DNA of 64,000 nt from Chryseobacterium indologenes (GTDB taxonomy: Bacteria > Bacteroidota > Bacteroidia > Flavobacteriales > Weeksellaceae): NCBI GenBank assembly GCA_001013295.1, contig LAZY01000004.1, forward strand, positions 1 to 64,000, given 5' to 3'. The notes beneath the pieces were generated by a model. That model was not told the origin of the DNA. It searched no databases and saw only the letters and a list, made by a program, of their open reading frames with translations. A program made the position numbers and the translations under genes. Shown here piece by piece: positions 7,949 through 17,503 of this stretch (the first letter of the stretch is position 1; the number at the start of each line of letters is the position of its first letter).

Positions 7949-8486
7949 AATAATTTTTACCCTATTGCTAAGCTTCATGTTGATAAATACCATGACCTCC
8001 TGTTCCTCTATGCCTGAAAAAGCTCAGCCTGTCAGCCAGTTTGATGTCAACCGATATTTAGGTACATGGTATGAAATAGCAAGATTCGATTATCATTTTG
8101 AAAAAGATCTTGATAATGCAATCGCTCAGTATAGCCTTAATGCAGATGGAAGTGTGAATGTGGTCAACAGCGGATATAATTTTAAAAAGAACACGTGGGT
8201 ATCTGCCAATGGTACCGCGAAATTCAGAGGAGATAAGGATATTGCAGCACTTAAAGTAAGCTTTTTCAAGCCTTTTTATGCCGGATATAATGTAGTTGCG
8301 CTGGAAGATTATAAATACGCATTGATTGCTGGTAAAAACTTAGACTATCTATGGATTCTGTCCCGTGAAAAGACTATTCCTGAGAATGTAAAACAAAATT
8401 TTATCACCAGGGCTCGGGAGATCGGTTATGATACATCAAAACTTATCTGGGTAAAACAGGATAAAAAAAGTCCGTTCGACAAATAA
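7938..8486 (+). CDS. Lipocalin family lipoprotein (Blc-like)
   Basis: 182 residues. A lipoprotein signal peptide ends at the lipobox around MTSCSS (Cys about residue 22). The mature part carries the lipocalin signature YLGTWYEIARFDYHFE (G-x-W-Y) near residues 40-55, then the barrel and the C-terminal helix, as in bacterial lipocalin Blc. It would sit in the outer membrane and bind lipids or damaged hydrophobic compounds. Its start overlaps the cyclase gene, tying it to carotenoid synthesis; Blc-type lipocalins also occur in light-regulated clusters of other bacteria. Confidence 0.88.
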   Translation: MKNRIIFTLLLSFMLINTMTSCSSMPEKAQPVSQFDVNRYLGTWYEIARFDYHFEKDLDNAIAQYSLNADGSVNVVNSGYNFKKNTWVSANGTAKFRGDKDIAALKVSFFKPFYAGYNVVALEDYKYALIAGKNLDYLWILSREKTIPENVKQNFITRAREIGYDTSKLIWVKQDKKSPFDK

Positions 8487-8512
8487 ATGATATTAACTTA
8501 AAATCAAAAAAA

Positions 8513-9103
8513 ATGCTCAAAATACAGGCACAATCAAAAATTCCTACAGATTATGGGGTATTCACAGTATATGCATTTTCAGAAAATGAAGAAGATTGGA
8601 GTCCTCATTTGGTGTGGGTGGCGGAGAATACAGATTTTAGTACAACCGTAAATGTACGTTTTCATTCAGAATGCATTACAGGAGAAGTTTTTCATTCCAA
8701 AAAATGTGAATGCGGGCAACAGCTGGATGCGGCTATGAAATATATGTCTGAAAATGGGGGAGTCATCATTTATCTCCGCCAGGAAGGAAGAAATATTGGG
8801 ATTATCAACAAGCTGCGGGCTTATGAACTTCAGGAGAAAGGATGGGATACCGTTGAGGCCAATCTGAAGCTGGGGCTGCCGGCAGACGGAAGAAACTTTG
8901 ATGTAGCCGTAGAAATGCTGAATATTCTGAAGATCAGAAAAATTAATCTGCTGACGAACAATCCTGATAAGATCAAATCAATAGAAAACAGTGATATTAT
9001 TCTCAACAGTAGAATTCCTCTTGAAATGGACTCTAATAAAGAGAACGAAAGCTATCTTGCGAAGAAGAAAAAATACTTTGGTCATCTTTTAGAGAAGATA
9101 TAA
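8513..9103 (+). CDS. ribA: GTP cyclohydrolase II
   Basis: 196 residues, the same length as stand-alone RibA, lacking a DHBP synthase half. It opens the GTP imidazole ring in the first step of riboflavin synthesis. The zinc ligands are visible as C-x10-C-x-C (CITGEVFHSKKCEC) and are followed by the GTP-binding LRQEGRNIGIINKL and the C-terminal NNPDK. A house-keeping ribA is normally in a riboflavin operon; this copy inside a carotenoid operon suggests extra flavin or a pterin-type product under light stress, possibly for the FAD-dependent photolyase. That link is inference. Confidence 0.9.
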   Translation: MLKIQAQSKIPTDYGVFTVYAFSENEEDWSPHLVWVAENTDFSTTVNVRFHSECITGEVFHSKKCECGQQLDAAMKYMSENGGVIIYLRQEGRNIGIINKLRAYELQEKGWDTVEANLKLGLPADGRNFDVAVEMLNILKIRKINLLTNNPDKIKSIENSDIILNSRIPLEMDSNKENESYLAKKKKYFGHLLEKI

Positions 9104-9155
9104 TGTATTATCTGAAGTATAATGTTTTTTAGTTATACATTTAAATTCAGGCGTT

Positions 9156-10589
9156 ATGGAAAAAATTCTGCTTACCGGTGCTACCGGATATATTGGTAAA
9201 AGAATGATCAGTGTCATTGCTGCACAGGGGTATAAAGTGGTATGTTGCTGCAGAGATGTCAATAGGTTTACAATGGAAGTAGACGTTGATAATGATCTCA
9301 TTGAGGTTGTTGAGATAGACTTTCTGGAGCGGGAAACCTTAAAGAATATCCCTGAAGATATTACAGGGGCATATTATCTGATGCACTCCATGAGTACTGC
9401 TGAAGATTATGAAGATTTGGAGAAGAAATGTGCACTTAATTTTTCTGAATATATAGAAAAGACACAATGCAGGCATGTCGTGTATCTTTCTGGTCTGGTG
9501 AATGAAAAGCAATTGTCAAAACATTTAACCTCACGGTATCAGGTTGAAAAAATTCTTATGGAGGGTAAAGTTCCTGTTACCGTTCTTAGGGCGGGTATCA
9601 TTATCGGTTCAGGAAGTGCTTCTTTTGAAATTATAAGAGATCTCGTAGAAAAACTGCCTGTGATGATTGCTCCCAAATGGCTCTATACGAAATGTCAGCC
9701 GATAGGAATCGCCAATGTTCTTGATTTTCTGATTTTTGTTTTGTTTAAAGAACGGGCTTACCGGAAAGACTTTGATATAGGATGTGATGATATTCTTACC
9801 TATAAAGATATGTTACTGAAGTTTGCTGAGGTACGAGGGTTGAAGAGAACTATTTTTACCCTTCCGGTGATGACCCCAAAGCTTTCTTCCTATTGGTTGT
9901 ATTTTATTACTTCAACCTCTTATCATCTGGCAAAAGCTCTTGTGGGAAGTATGAAAGTAGAAGTGGTCTGCAAACCTGAAAGCCTGGCTCAGATCAAATT
10001 CATTACACAGGTGCAGCCGTTTTCCTATGAAACCGCACTCAAAAGAACGTTGGCAAAAATTCAGTCCAATGAAATAATCTCAAGCTGGAAAGACAGTTTT
10101 ATCAGCAGCCGGAATGATTCAACTTTAAAAGAATATCAGGATGTACCCAAATATGGCTGTTTTACAGATCTCAGAAGCGAAGCGTATGACAACAAGGAAG
10201 CTTGTGTGAACAGAATTTTTCAGTTGGGAGGTAAGAACGGATGGTATGGGCAGGAGCTCTGGAAAATAAGAGGCTTTATGGATAAACTTTTTGGCGGGCC
10301 TGGACTCAGGAGAGGGAGAAGGCATCCTTCGGATCTTAAAGAAGGAGATGCTTTGGATTTCTGGAGGGTGTTATACGCTGACCGGAAAGAAGGCAGACTT
10401 ATTTTGCTGGCTGAAATGAAGCTCCCCGGAGAAGCTTGGCTTATGTTTAAAATCTATAAAAATAAGATATGGCAGAAAGCAGTATTTCGTCCGAGAGGGC
10501 TGTGGGGAAGAATATACTGGTTTATGGTGCTTCCGTTTCATGGAATTATTTTTAAAGGAATGATTAAAAACCTCAGTGGGAATAAATAG
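9156..10589 (+). CDS. SDR/NmrA-like NAD(P)-binding protein with DUF2867 domain
   Basis: 477 residues in two parts. The first about 290 residues form a Rossmann fold starting LLTGATGYIGKRMISVIAA with MHSMS and YLSGL typical of NmrA/atypical SDR proteins. The second part (about 330-470) matches the DUF2867 pattern with WYGQELWKIRGFMDKLFGGPGLRRGR and ALDFWRVL and ends in a hydrophobic segment. Proteins of this architecture are recurrent partners of photolyase and lipocalin in light-responsive clusters. The reaction is unknown. Last gene of the likely operon, 52 bases after ribA. Confidence 0.8.
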   Translation: MEKILLTGATGYIGKRMISVIAAQGYKVVCCCRDVNRFTMEVDVDNDLIEVVEIDFLERETLKNIPEDITGAYYLMHSMSTAEDYEDLEKKCALNFSEYIEKTQCRHVVYLSGLVNEKQLSKHLTSRYQVEKILMEGKVPVTVLRAGIIIGSGSASFEIIRDLVEKLPVMIAPKWLYTKCQPIGIANVLDFLIFVLFKERAYRKDFDIGCDDILTYKDMLLKFAEVRGLKRTIFTLPVMTPKLSSYWLYFITSTSYHLAKALVGSMKVEVVCKPESLAQIKFITQVQPFSYETALKRTLAKIQSNEIISSWKDSFISSRNDSTLKEYQDVPKYGCFTDLRSEAYDNKEACVNRIFQLGGKNGWYGQELWKIRGFMDKLFGGPGLRRGRRHPSDLKEGDALDFWRVLYADRKEGRLILLAEMKLPGEAWLMFKIYKNKIWQKAVFRPRGLWGRIYWFMVLPFHGIIFKGMIKNLSGNK

Positions 10590-10788
10590 ACGGGTATGAA
10601 AAGTAAAAACAACATTGATGATACAATTGTATGTAGTAAGGTTTATATCTTTGAATATCAGGTTTGTAATTGAATTCAGGATGATTTTTTAAATGGCAAT
10701 TTGATATTTTAAGAAATTTTAACATCTTAAATACTATTTTAGGCACACGTATTGTTTATTTATATACCAATTACTAAAATATTATATT
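10590..10788. other. Intergenic spacer
   Basis: AT-rich spacer between the carotenoid operon and the small hydrophilic protein. I see no terminator and no TAnnTTTG box, so read-through cannot be excluded. Confidence 0.4.
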
Positions 10789-11088
10789 ATGAACAATTCA
10801 GATTACAACAAAGCGGAAAATGCAGTTAACGAAACAGAAAACTCTTTAAAAAATGCAGCTGATAATGCAAAATGGAAGATCAGTGAACTGGCAGATAAAG
10901 CGAAAGATTATATCAATGAAAAAAGAGATAATGATCAGGAAGCTACGCAGGAAGATTGGTTAGATAGAGTGAAGTCAAATGTGTCCGATGCCTGGGAAGA
11001 TATTAAGGACAAAGCAGATGAGGCATGGGAAAAGACTAAAGATGCCGCTGAAGATGTAAAAGCAGAATGGAGAAAGAAAACCAATTAA
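10789..11088 (+). CDS. Small hydrophilic coiled-coil protein (YtxH/LEA-like)
   Basis: 99 residues, strongly charged and alanine-rich, with no signal peptide or hydrophobic segment. Repeated patterns such as NAADNAKWKISELADKAKD and DKADEAWEKTKDAAEDVKAE predict amphipathic helices like those of YtxH, CsbD or LEA-type stress proteins. These are commonly induced by general stress, but no function can be derived from sequence. It is monocistronic with a strong terminator right after it. The four tryptophans at helix positions are a noticeable feature. Confidence 0.7.
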   Translation: MNNSDYNKAENAVNETENSLKNAADNAKWKISELADKAKDYINEKRDNDQEATQEDWLDRVKSNVSDAWEDIKDKADEAWEKTKDAAEDVKAEWRKKTN

Positions 11089-11101
11089 TGGTAATTTAAT
11101 C

Positions 11102-11137
11102 AATAAAGACCGGAACTGAGAAGTTCCGGTCTTTATT
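11102..11137 (+). terminator. Intrinsic terminator
   Basis: A perfect 16-bp stem (11102-11117 with 11122-11137) with a GAGA tetraloop follows the small hydrophilic protein gene. The A-rich and T-rich stem ends allow function in both directions. Confidence 0.9.
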
Positions 11138-11222
11138 GTTATTAATGGTATATTTGTATTCTAATTTTCAATTTTGATACTTAATATTTTTCAATACAAT
11201 AATGGAAAAGAGTTTGTGGATT

Positions 11223-11840
11223 TTAATATAGAATTCTGCGGCCTTCCAGTTTTATTATTTCATTTTTAACCATCTTTTTTACGGTTCTGATCACCGTTTC
11301 TACCCTCAATCCTGTAAGATCAGCAATTTGCTGGCGGGTAAGTTCTATAGGAAAACACTGCTGACAGTCTCCGTCATGATAACTTTTCAGGTAATCCAAT
11401 AATCCTTTAAGGCGCTGAATAGGATCTGCTGATGCCATATTACGGATCATTAAACTATTATAATATAACCTTTGTGATAAGCACATATTCATTTCCAGAG
11501 AAAGATCAGGATGGCTTTTAAGCATTTCTATGAAATTACTTTTAGGCATTCTGATTAATTCTGTAGCCTGTAAACTTACAGCATTGGTAGGATAAAGCTT
11601 TTCGATAAAGAGAAGTGGATCTCCAAAACTCTGATTTTTGCCAAGGATGTTATGAATAAATTCTTTCCCGTTTTCAGTAAACGTGTTCAGCTTTACTTTG
11701 CCGCTGATAATCTGGAAATAGTATTGTGAATGTTCGCCCTCTTTAAAAATGAATTCTTTGGGTTTATAGGTAATAGTTTCACCCCCAAACAAGTAAAGAG
11801 TTTTTACATCGATATTCATACAGCTTATTGTCTTTTTCAT
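11223..11840 (-). CDS. Crp/Fnr family transcription regulator
   Basis: 205 residues. The N-terminal about 120 residues are a cyclic-nucleotide-type beta barrel (FKEGEHSQYYFQIISGKVKL, then NILGKNQSFGDPLLF), and the C-terminus is a Crp-type winged helix with recognition helix in ELTRQQIADLTGLRVETVIRTVKKM. No Fnr-type cysteine cluster is visible and the ligand is unknown. Start was set at the ATG at 11840; codons further upstream read through low-complexity sequence. It is divergent from a hybrid kinase. Crp/Fnr proteins regulate photolyase and carotenoid genes in Thermus, so a link to the neighbouring operon is conceivable but not shown. Confidence 0.88.
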   Translation of the reverse strand: MKKTISCMNIDVKTLYLFGGETITYKPKEFIFKEGEHSQYYFQIISGKVKLNTFTENGKEFIHNILGKNQSFGDPLLFIEKLYPTNAVSLQATELIRMPKSNFIEMLKSHPDLSLEMNMCLSQRLYYNSLMIRNMASADPIQRLKGLLDYLKSYHDGDCQQCFPIELTRQQIADLTGLRVETVIRTVKKMVKNEIIKLEGRRILY

Positions 11841-11993
11841 AGCTTTATTTTTTTTCTGAAAATTAGACTGTGTTTTCTTACATCTGATAAACGATTTCAA
11901 TCCTTATGCCATTCATATTTTTTTCCATAAAATGTGGTATCAAATCCTTAGATATAATCACGTAAAAATTACTGTTTTTTCAAATATTGTGAG

Positions 11994-12001
11994 TATTTTT
12001 G
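11994..12001 (+). promoter_or_regulatory. Candidate -7 box of the two-component block
   Basis: TATTTTTG matches TAnnTTTG and lies 40 bases before the ATG at 12042. The -33 element is not clear. Confidence 0.45.
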
Positions 12002-12041
12002 AAGTTAAAGTATCTGTAACTAATTATTGATTTTAACTTCT

Positions 12042-13517
12042 ATGATTTTAATTGTTGATGACAACCAAAGTAATCTTTATTCACTGCAAAAATTACTCGA
12101 ATCTAAAGATTTTCAGGTTGAAACGGCCGGCTCCGGTGAAGAGGCTCTGGGGAAAGCACTGAAAAATGACTATGCCTTAATTATCTTAGATGTTCAGATG
12201 CCTGACATGGACGGCTTTGAAGTTGCAGAAACACTTGCCGATTACAGCAAGACCAAAGATGTACCTATTATATTTTTATCGGCTGTTAATACCGATAAAA
12301 GATTCATCACCCAAGGGTATGCTTCGGGGGGGAAGGATTATGTAACCAAGCCTGTAGATCCTGAAATTCTTCTGCTTAAGGTCAAAACGTTCTATCATCT
12401 TCAGGAGCAGAATATGGCTATGAAAAAAACACAGCAGAATCTGGAACTGGAAGTGAAAGGAAGAAGAGAGTCTCAGGTAACGATGAAGTCACAGATTGAT
12501 CATTTTCATCTCATGCTGGAATCCCTTCCTCAGATTGCATTTACCCTGAATGAGGACGGTATTGTTGATTTTGTGAATGGCAAATGGTATCAGTATTCTG
12601 AAGAAGAACAAAACTTTCCTGAAACCCATCCTGATGATCACAATATCAGAGAAGAACTGGATAGATGCATGAGAAAAGGAAAAGCACTCGAATTAGAGAT
12701 CAGAATTAAAAATAGGGTTTCAGGCAATTACCGTTATCATTTACTGAGAATAACACCCGTATATGATGAAGACCGCATCAAAAACTGGGTAGGAACATTT
12801 ACGGATATTGACGATCAGAAAAAAGTAGAAAAGGAAAAAGATGAATTCTTAAGTATCGCAAGCCATGAATTAAAAACACCTCTTACCAGTATTAAAGCAT
12901 ATGTTCAGTTATTGGAAAGAAAACTGAAATTAAATAAAGACAGTCCCGAAGCAGGATTTGTTACAAAAGTTCAGGCACAGATTGAAAAGCTGAATACCCT
13001 CATCACAGACCTTCTCGATGTATCGAAAATTGAAAATGGAAAACTGAAGATCAATAAAAAGCCGGTTAATCTGGAAAGTGTAATCAGTAACGCCATTGAA
13101 ACCATCCTACAGACTCATGATGAGCAACAGGTGAAAATTGAGCGCCACGGAACAAAACCTGATATTTTAATCCCTTTGGATGAGATCCGTATCGAACAGG
13201 TATTGATTAATTTTCTGACCAACGCCATCAAATATTCACCCAATAATAATCAGGTGATTGTGACCACCTTCGTAGATCATGAAGCCCAGGAAGTGAGAGT
13301 AAATGTGACTGATTTTGGAATCGGGATACCGGATTTTAAACAAGATGCAGTATTTAAAAAATTCTATCGTGTGGAAGAATCCTCATTACAGTTTCAGGGA
13401 ATGGGAATCGGACTGTTCATATGTGCTGAAATCATCAAGCAGCATCATGGAAGCGTGGGCGTTTCCAGTATCGTAGACGAAGGCTCTACATTTTATTTTA
13501 CCCTACCTTTAAATTAA
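12042..13517 (+). CDS. Hybrid sensor kinase: REC-PAS-HisKA-HATPase
   Basis: 491 residues, no membrane segment. The order is receiver (about 1-118; ILIVDDNQ, phospho-acceptor in ILDVQMPDMDG, lysine in VTKP), coiled coil, PAS (about 155-260), HisKA with SHELKTPLTS near residue 275 and HATPase with NFLTNAIKYS and GIGIP. An N-terminal receiver on a soluble kinase suggests it is itself input-regulated by another kinase, plausibly the large one encoded five bases downstream. Start at ATG 12042 gives the standard receiver N-terminus; a TTG five codons earlier is less likely. Confidence 0.9.
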   Translation: MILIVDDNQSNLYSLQKLLESKDFQVETAGSGEEALGKALKNDYALIILDVQMPDMDGFEVAETLADYSKTKDVPIIFLSAVNTDKRFITQGYASGGKDYVTKPVDPEILLLKVKTFYHLQEQNMAMKKTQQNLELEVKGRRESQVTMKSQIDHFHLMLESLPQIAFTLNEDGIVDFVNGKWYQYSEEEQNFPETHPDDHNIREELDRCMRKGKALELEIRIKNRVSGNYRYHLLRITPVYDEDRIKNWVGTFTDIDDQKKVEKEKDEFLSIASHELKTPLTSIKAYVQLLERKLKLNKDSPEAGFVTKVQAQIEKLNTLITDLLDVSKIENGKLKINKKPVNLESVISNAIETILQTHDEQQVKIERHGTKPDILIPLDEIRIEQVLINFLTNAIKYSPNNNQVIVTTFVDHEAQEVRVNVTDFGIGIPDFKQDAVFKKFYRVEESSLQFQGMGIGLFICAEIIKQHHGSVGVSSIVDEGSTFYFTLPLN

Positions 13518-13522
13518 TTTTC

Positions 13523-16500
13523 ATGCCGAAAAAAATTATACGAAATCTTCAGATCGGAATAGGCTTTTCGCTTTTGATTTTAATCGCAAGTTCAGTAGCC
13601 TCATACTGGAGTATTCAAAATCAGATGAATCACCGTGAAAGCCTTTCCCAAAGCAGACGTTCTGTAACGGCTGTTAAAGATGTTCTTGTGGCCCTACTGG
13701 ATGCAGAAACAGGAAACAGAGGCTATCAGCTGACCGGTAGAGAAGATTTTCTGGAACCTTACAAACGGGGCGTTAGAGAATATTCTAAAGCTTTGGTGCT
13801 TGCAGAATCATTGGGCGTGCAGGATAAAAACCAGCAGGAAAGGCTTGCCGTATTAAAAATAGCAGTCAGTCAGGTAATGAATAATCTGAAAAACCTGGTG
13901 GAAAACAGGAGAAAAGGAATTATAATGACTCAGCAGCAGATTGTTACTGGCAAAGCCTATATGGATGAATGCCGTAAAATTGTAAGAGACTTTGTACAAT
14001 ATGAGGAGAGCCAGGTCGAAATTAAAAATAAAGATCTAACGCGCTCATCAGAAACAACGGTGATCTTTATTGTTTTTTCTGCATTGGCTGCGATCGTGGT
14101 GACAGCATTTTTCTATTTTAAAATGCGGGCAGATCTCATCAGAAGAGATGAACTGGAGAAAATGCTGAGAGATAAAGACCAGGAAATGACCCGCCGTGTA
14201 AGTGCTATTCAGAAAATTGCGAACAGAGTTGCCAATGGTGATTACAGTGAGAAAGCTGTGGATAATGCAGAAGATGATCTGGGTGATCTTGTAGAATCCC
14301 TGAATCATATGACTGAATCGTTAAAAATATCTTTTGATAAAATTAATAAAAGTGACTGGCGCCAGAAAGGACTTGCTTTGCTGAATGAATCCCTGGTAGG
14401 GAATAAATCGGTACAGGAAGTTTCCAATAAAGCTTTACATCAGTTGATTGAGTATGGAAACTGCATCAACGGATCATTATATCTTTTTGACGAAGGTGTC
14501 CTGAAGCTCAATAAAGCATTCGGACTGGAAGCCAATATGAAAAGAGTTTTTGAGCCGGGTGAAGGAATGGTGGGGCAGGCTTTCCTGAACGCTACAACAC
14601 AAGTGTACAATAATCTTCATGAAGATGATTTTGTAGTAACTTTTGCCAGCAGCACCATCAAAATCTACGGGATCATTCTTATACCGGTTTTTGCAGATGG
14701 ACATGTGATAGGAGTCCTTGAAATGGGATCTACCTCTAATTTTGATGACGACAGAATCAGCTATTTTGAAGAATGTAGTATTAATATAGGTATAGCCCTG
14801 AATGCAGCAAAAGGAAGAGAAAAAGAACAGCAACTGTTAGAAGAAACACAGGCGCAGTCTGAAGAATTACAAGTGCAGCACTCTGAGCTTGAAAATCTCA
14901 ATACTGAACTGGAAGCTCAGACCCAGAAACTTCAGGCTTCAGAAGAAGAACTCAAAGTACAGCAGGAAGAGCTGATGCAGGCCAATGCAGAACTGGAAGA
15001 ACGCTCAAGGTTGCTGGAAGAAAAAAATCATTTAATTGCAGAACGCAACAATGAAATCCAGAAAAAGGTAGAAGAACTTGCGCTCAGCACCAAATATAAG
15101 TCTGAATTTTTAGCCAATATGTCCCATGAATTGCGTACACCGCTTAATTCAATCCTTCTTTTATCAAGACTGATGGCTGAAAATCCGGATGAAAACCTTA
15201 ATGAAGATCAGGTAGAGTCTGCCAGGGTTATTCAAAGCTCAGGAACCAGTCTGTTAACCTTAATCGATGAAATTCTTGATCTGGCAAAAATAGAATCCGG
15301 TAAAATGACCCTGGAATATCAGGAAGTTATTATTGAAGACATCATAAAAGATCTGAAAAGTCTTTTCAACCCAATATTCCAGGAAAAAGAACTTCCATTC
15401 AATATTCTTATAGATTCAGACGTACAGAAAGTTATTGAAAGTGACCGTCTCAGAATTGATCAGGTATTAAGAAACCTGTTGTCTAATGCTTTAAAATTTA
15501 CAACAAAAGGAAGTATTGACTTACATATCAGAAAACATTCAGAAAAACCAGATTTTCTACTATTTTCAGTAAAAGATACAGGGATCGGAATTGCAGAAGA
15601 TAAGCAGAAAATTATCTTTGAAGCATTCCAGCAGGCTGATGGATCTACAAAAAGAAAATTTGGAGGTACCGGGCTCGGCCTTTCAATAAGCCGTGAAATT
15701 GCAAAACTTTTAGGTGGTGAATTGACTTTGAAAAGCGAGGTAAATAAGGGCAGTGAATTCAGTTTCATGATTCCTGTATATCCTGTAAAGGATGTTATTC
15801 CGTCTGAAACCGATCAGGATCTGGTAGAAATCATCCGTGAAGATGTGGAAGAAATTCAGAATATTCTTGATGAAACTGAAAGTAGTCTTACAAACACTTT
15901 GGAAATTCCCGAAGAGGTTGCGGATGACCGTGATAATATTCAGGACGGAGACAAAATTATTCTGATTGTTGAAGATGATACCAATTTTGCAAAAGCTTTA
16001 TTGAAATATGCCCATTTACAGAACTATAAAGGGATTGTAGTGGTAAGAGGAGATCATGCTCTCTCAGCGGCTCAGCAGTATCATCCGCATGCTATTTTGC
16101 TGGATGTTCAGCTACCTGTAAAAGATGGGTGGATGGTTATGGATGAACTTAAGTCCGATACACTCGTTAAACATATTCCGGTACATATGATGTCTGCCCT
16201 GCATGTGAAAAAAGAAAGTCTTATGAAAGGGGCGGTAGATTTTATCAGTAAGCCTGTGGCTTTGGATAAAATGACTGATGTATTCAGGAAAATTGAAGAA
16301 GCATTACAAAAAGGAACTCAAAAAGTTCTGATTGTTGAAGAAAATGCCAAACATGCGGATGCTTTGTCTTATTTTCTGAGCAATTTTAATATTTCCTTAT
16401 CAGTAGAACATAATGTTGAAGATAGCGTTAAAGCACTCACTTCTGACCTTGTTGATTGTGTTATCCTGGATGTGGGAGGTGAAAAAGGAAATGATTACCA

Positions 16501-17125
16501 TGTGATAGAATCAATCAAAAGCTATGAAGGACTTGAGAACCTTCCGATTATTATTTTTACCGAACACCATTTATCAAAAGAAGAAGAACTCAAAATAAAG
16601 CAATATGCAGACTCTATTGTTGTGAAAACAGCACATTCCTATCAGAGGGTGTTAGACGAAGTGGGTTTATTCTTACATCTTGTAGAAGAAAAAAATGAAT
16701 CCGCCGAAAATAACAGAGGTAGAATGCTGGGCTCATTAAAAGAAGTGCTGAGTGGAAAAAAAATACTCATTACGGATGATGATGTACGCAATATTTTTTC
16801 TTTAACCAAAGCGTTGGAAAAATATAAAGCAGAAGTAATTGTAGCCATGGACGGAAAACATGCTCTTGAACAAATTCACCAGAATTCTGATGTAGATGTG
16901 ATTCTGATGGATATGATGATGCCGGAAATGGATGGCTATGAAACCATTAAGGAAATAAGAAAAATGCCCGCATTTAAAAGACTGCCTATCATTGCGATCA
17001 CAGCCAGATCAATGATTGGAGAACGTGAAAAATGTATCACTGCAGGAGCTTCTGACTATATCTCAAAACCTGTAGATATAGATCAGTTATTATCACTTCT
17101 TCGTGTTTGGTTATATGAAAGTTAA
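13523..17125 (+). CDS. Membrane hybrid histidine kinase: CHASE3-HAMP-GAF-HisKA-HATPase-REC x3
   Basis: 1200 residues. TM1 (about 8-28), an extracytoplasmic CHASE3 helical sensor (TGNRGYQLTGREDFLEPY is the family core), TM2 (about 176-198), HAMP, GAF (about 285-425), long coiled coil, HisKA with SHELRTPLNS near residue 534, HATPase with FGGTGLGLSI, then three receivers starting near 812, 934 and 1080. The second receiver has VEEN in place of the acidic pair although the central aspartate (ILDVGG) remains, so it may not be phosphorylated normally. It is the largest gene here and heads a unit with a receiver, CheR and CheB. Confidence 0.92.
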   Translation: MPKKIIRNLQIGIGFSLLILIASSVASYWSIQNQMNHRESLSQSRRSVTAVKDVLVALLDAETGNRGYQLTGREDFLEPYKRGVREYSKALVLAESLGVQDKNQQERLAVLKIAVSQVMNNLKNLVENRRKGIIMTQQQIVTGKAYMDECRKIVRDFVQYEESQVEIKNKDLTRSSETTVIFIVFSALAAIVVTAFFYFKMRADLIRRDELEKMLRDKDQEMTRRVSAIQKIANRVANGDYSEKAVDNAEDDLGDLVESLNHMTESLKISFDKINKSDWRQKGLALLNESLVGNKSVQEVSNKALHQLIEYGNCINGSLYLFDEGVLKLNKAFGLEANMKRVFEPGEGMVGQAFLNATTQVYNNLHEDDFVVTFASSTIKIYGIILIPVFADGHVIGVLEMGSTSNFDDDRISYFEECSINIGIALNAAKGREKEQQLLEETQAQSEELQVQHSELENLNTELEAQTQKLQASEEELKVQQEELMQANAELEERSRLLEEKNHLIAERNNEIQKKVEELALSTKYKSEFLANMSHELRTPLNSILLLSRLMAENPDENLNEDQVESARVIQSSGTSLLTLIDEILDLAKIESGKMTLEYQEVIIEDIIKDLKSLFNPIFQEKELPFNILIDSDVQKVIESDRLRIDQVLRNLLSNALKFTTKGSIDLHIRKHSEKPDFLLFSVKDTGIGIAEDKQKIIFEAFQQADGSTKRKFGGTGLGLSISREIAKLLGGELTLKSEVNKGSEFSFMIPVYPVKDVIPSETDQDLVEIIREDVEEIQNILDETESSLTNTLEIPEEVADDRDNIQDGDKIILIVEDDTNFAKALLKYAHLQNYKGIVVVRGDHALSAAQQYHPHAILLDVQLPVKDGWMVMDELKSDTLVKHIPVHMMSALHVKKESLMKGAVDFISKPVALDKMTDVFRKIEEALQKGTQKVLIVEENAKHADALSYFLSNFNISLSVEHNVEDSVKALTSDLVDCVILDVGGEKGNDYHVIESIKSYEGLENLPIIIFTEHHLSKEEELKIKQYADSIVVKTAHSYQRVLDEVGLFLHLVEEKNESAENNRGRMLGSLKEVLSGKKILITDDDVRNIFSLTKALEKYKAEVIVAMDGKHALEQIHQNSDVDVILMDMMMPEMDGYETIKEIRKMPAFKRLPIIAITARSMIGEREKCITAGASDYISKPVDIDQLLSLLRVWLYES

Positions 17126-17140
17126 ACAGATAAAATTCTG

Positions 17141-17503
17141 ATGAAAAAGAAAATCTTAATCGTGGATGATGATCCACGCAATATATTTGCATTGAAACTG
17201 ACCCTTAAAGCGCGTGGATATGCAGTTGAATCCTCTACAATGGCTCAGGAAGCTTTAGAAATGCTGAAAGCCGGCACGTCTTATATTGTTCTGATGGACA
17301 TGATGATGCCCGGGATAGATGGCTATGAAGCTGTAAGAATGATAAGAAATACCCCCGAAATCAATCACGTTCCTGTAATTGCTGTCACGGCACAGGCAAT
17401 GGCTGAAGATCGTCAGAAATGCTTAGAGGCAGGAGCTGATGATTACGTATCAAAACCCATTGATGTAGATCTGTTAATAAAAGCAATAGAAAAACTTTCA
17501 TAA
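17141..17503 (+). CDS. Single-domain response regulator
   Basis: 120 residues, receiver only. DDDPRN acidic pocket, phospho-acceptor in VLMDMMMPGIDG, threonine in AVTAQAM and lysine in YVSKP are all intact. It closely resembles the third receiver of the upstream 1200-residue kinase and probably came from the same domain by duplication. With no output domain it would act as a phosphate shuttle or by protein contact. It overlaps the CheR gene by one base (TAATG). Confidence 0.92.
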   Translation: MKKKILIVDDDPRNIFALKLTLKARGYAVESSTMAQEALEMLKAGTSYIVLMDMMMPGIDGYEAVRMIRNTPEINHVPVIAVTAQAMAEDRQKCLEAGADDYVSKPIDVDLLIKAIEKLS

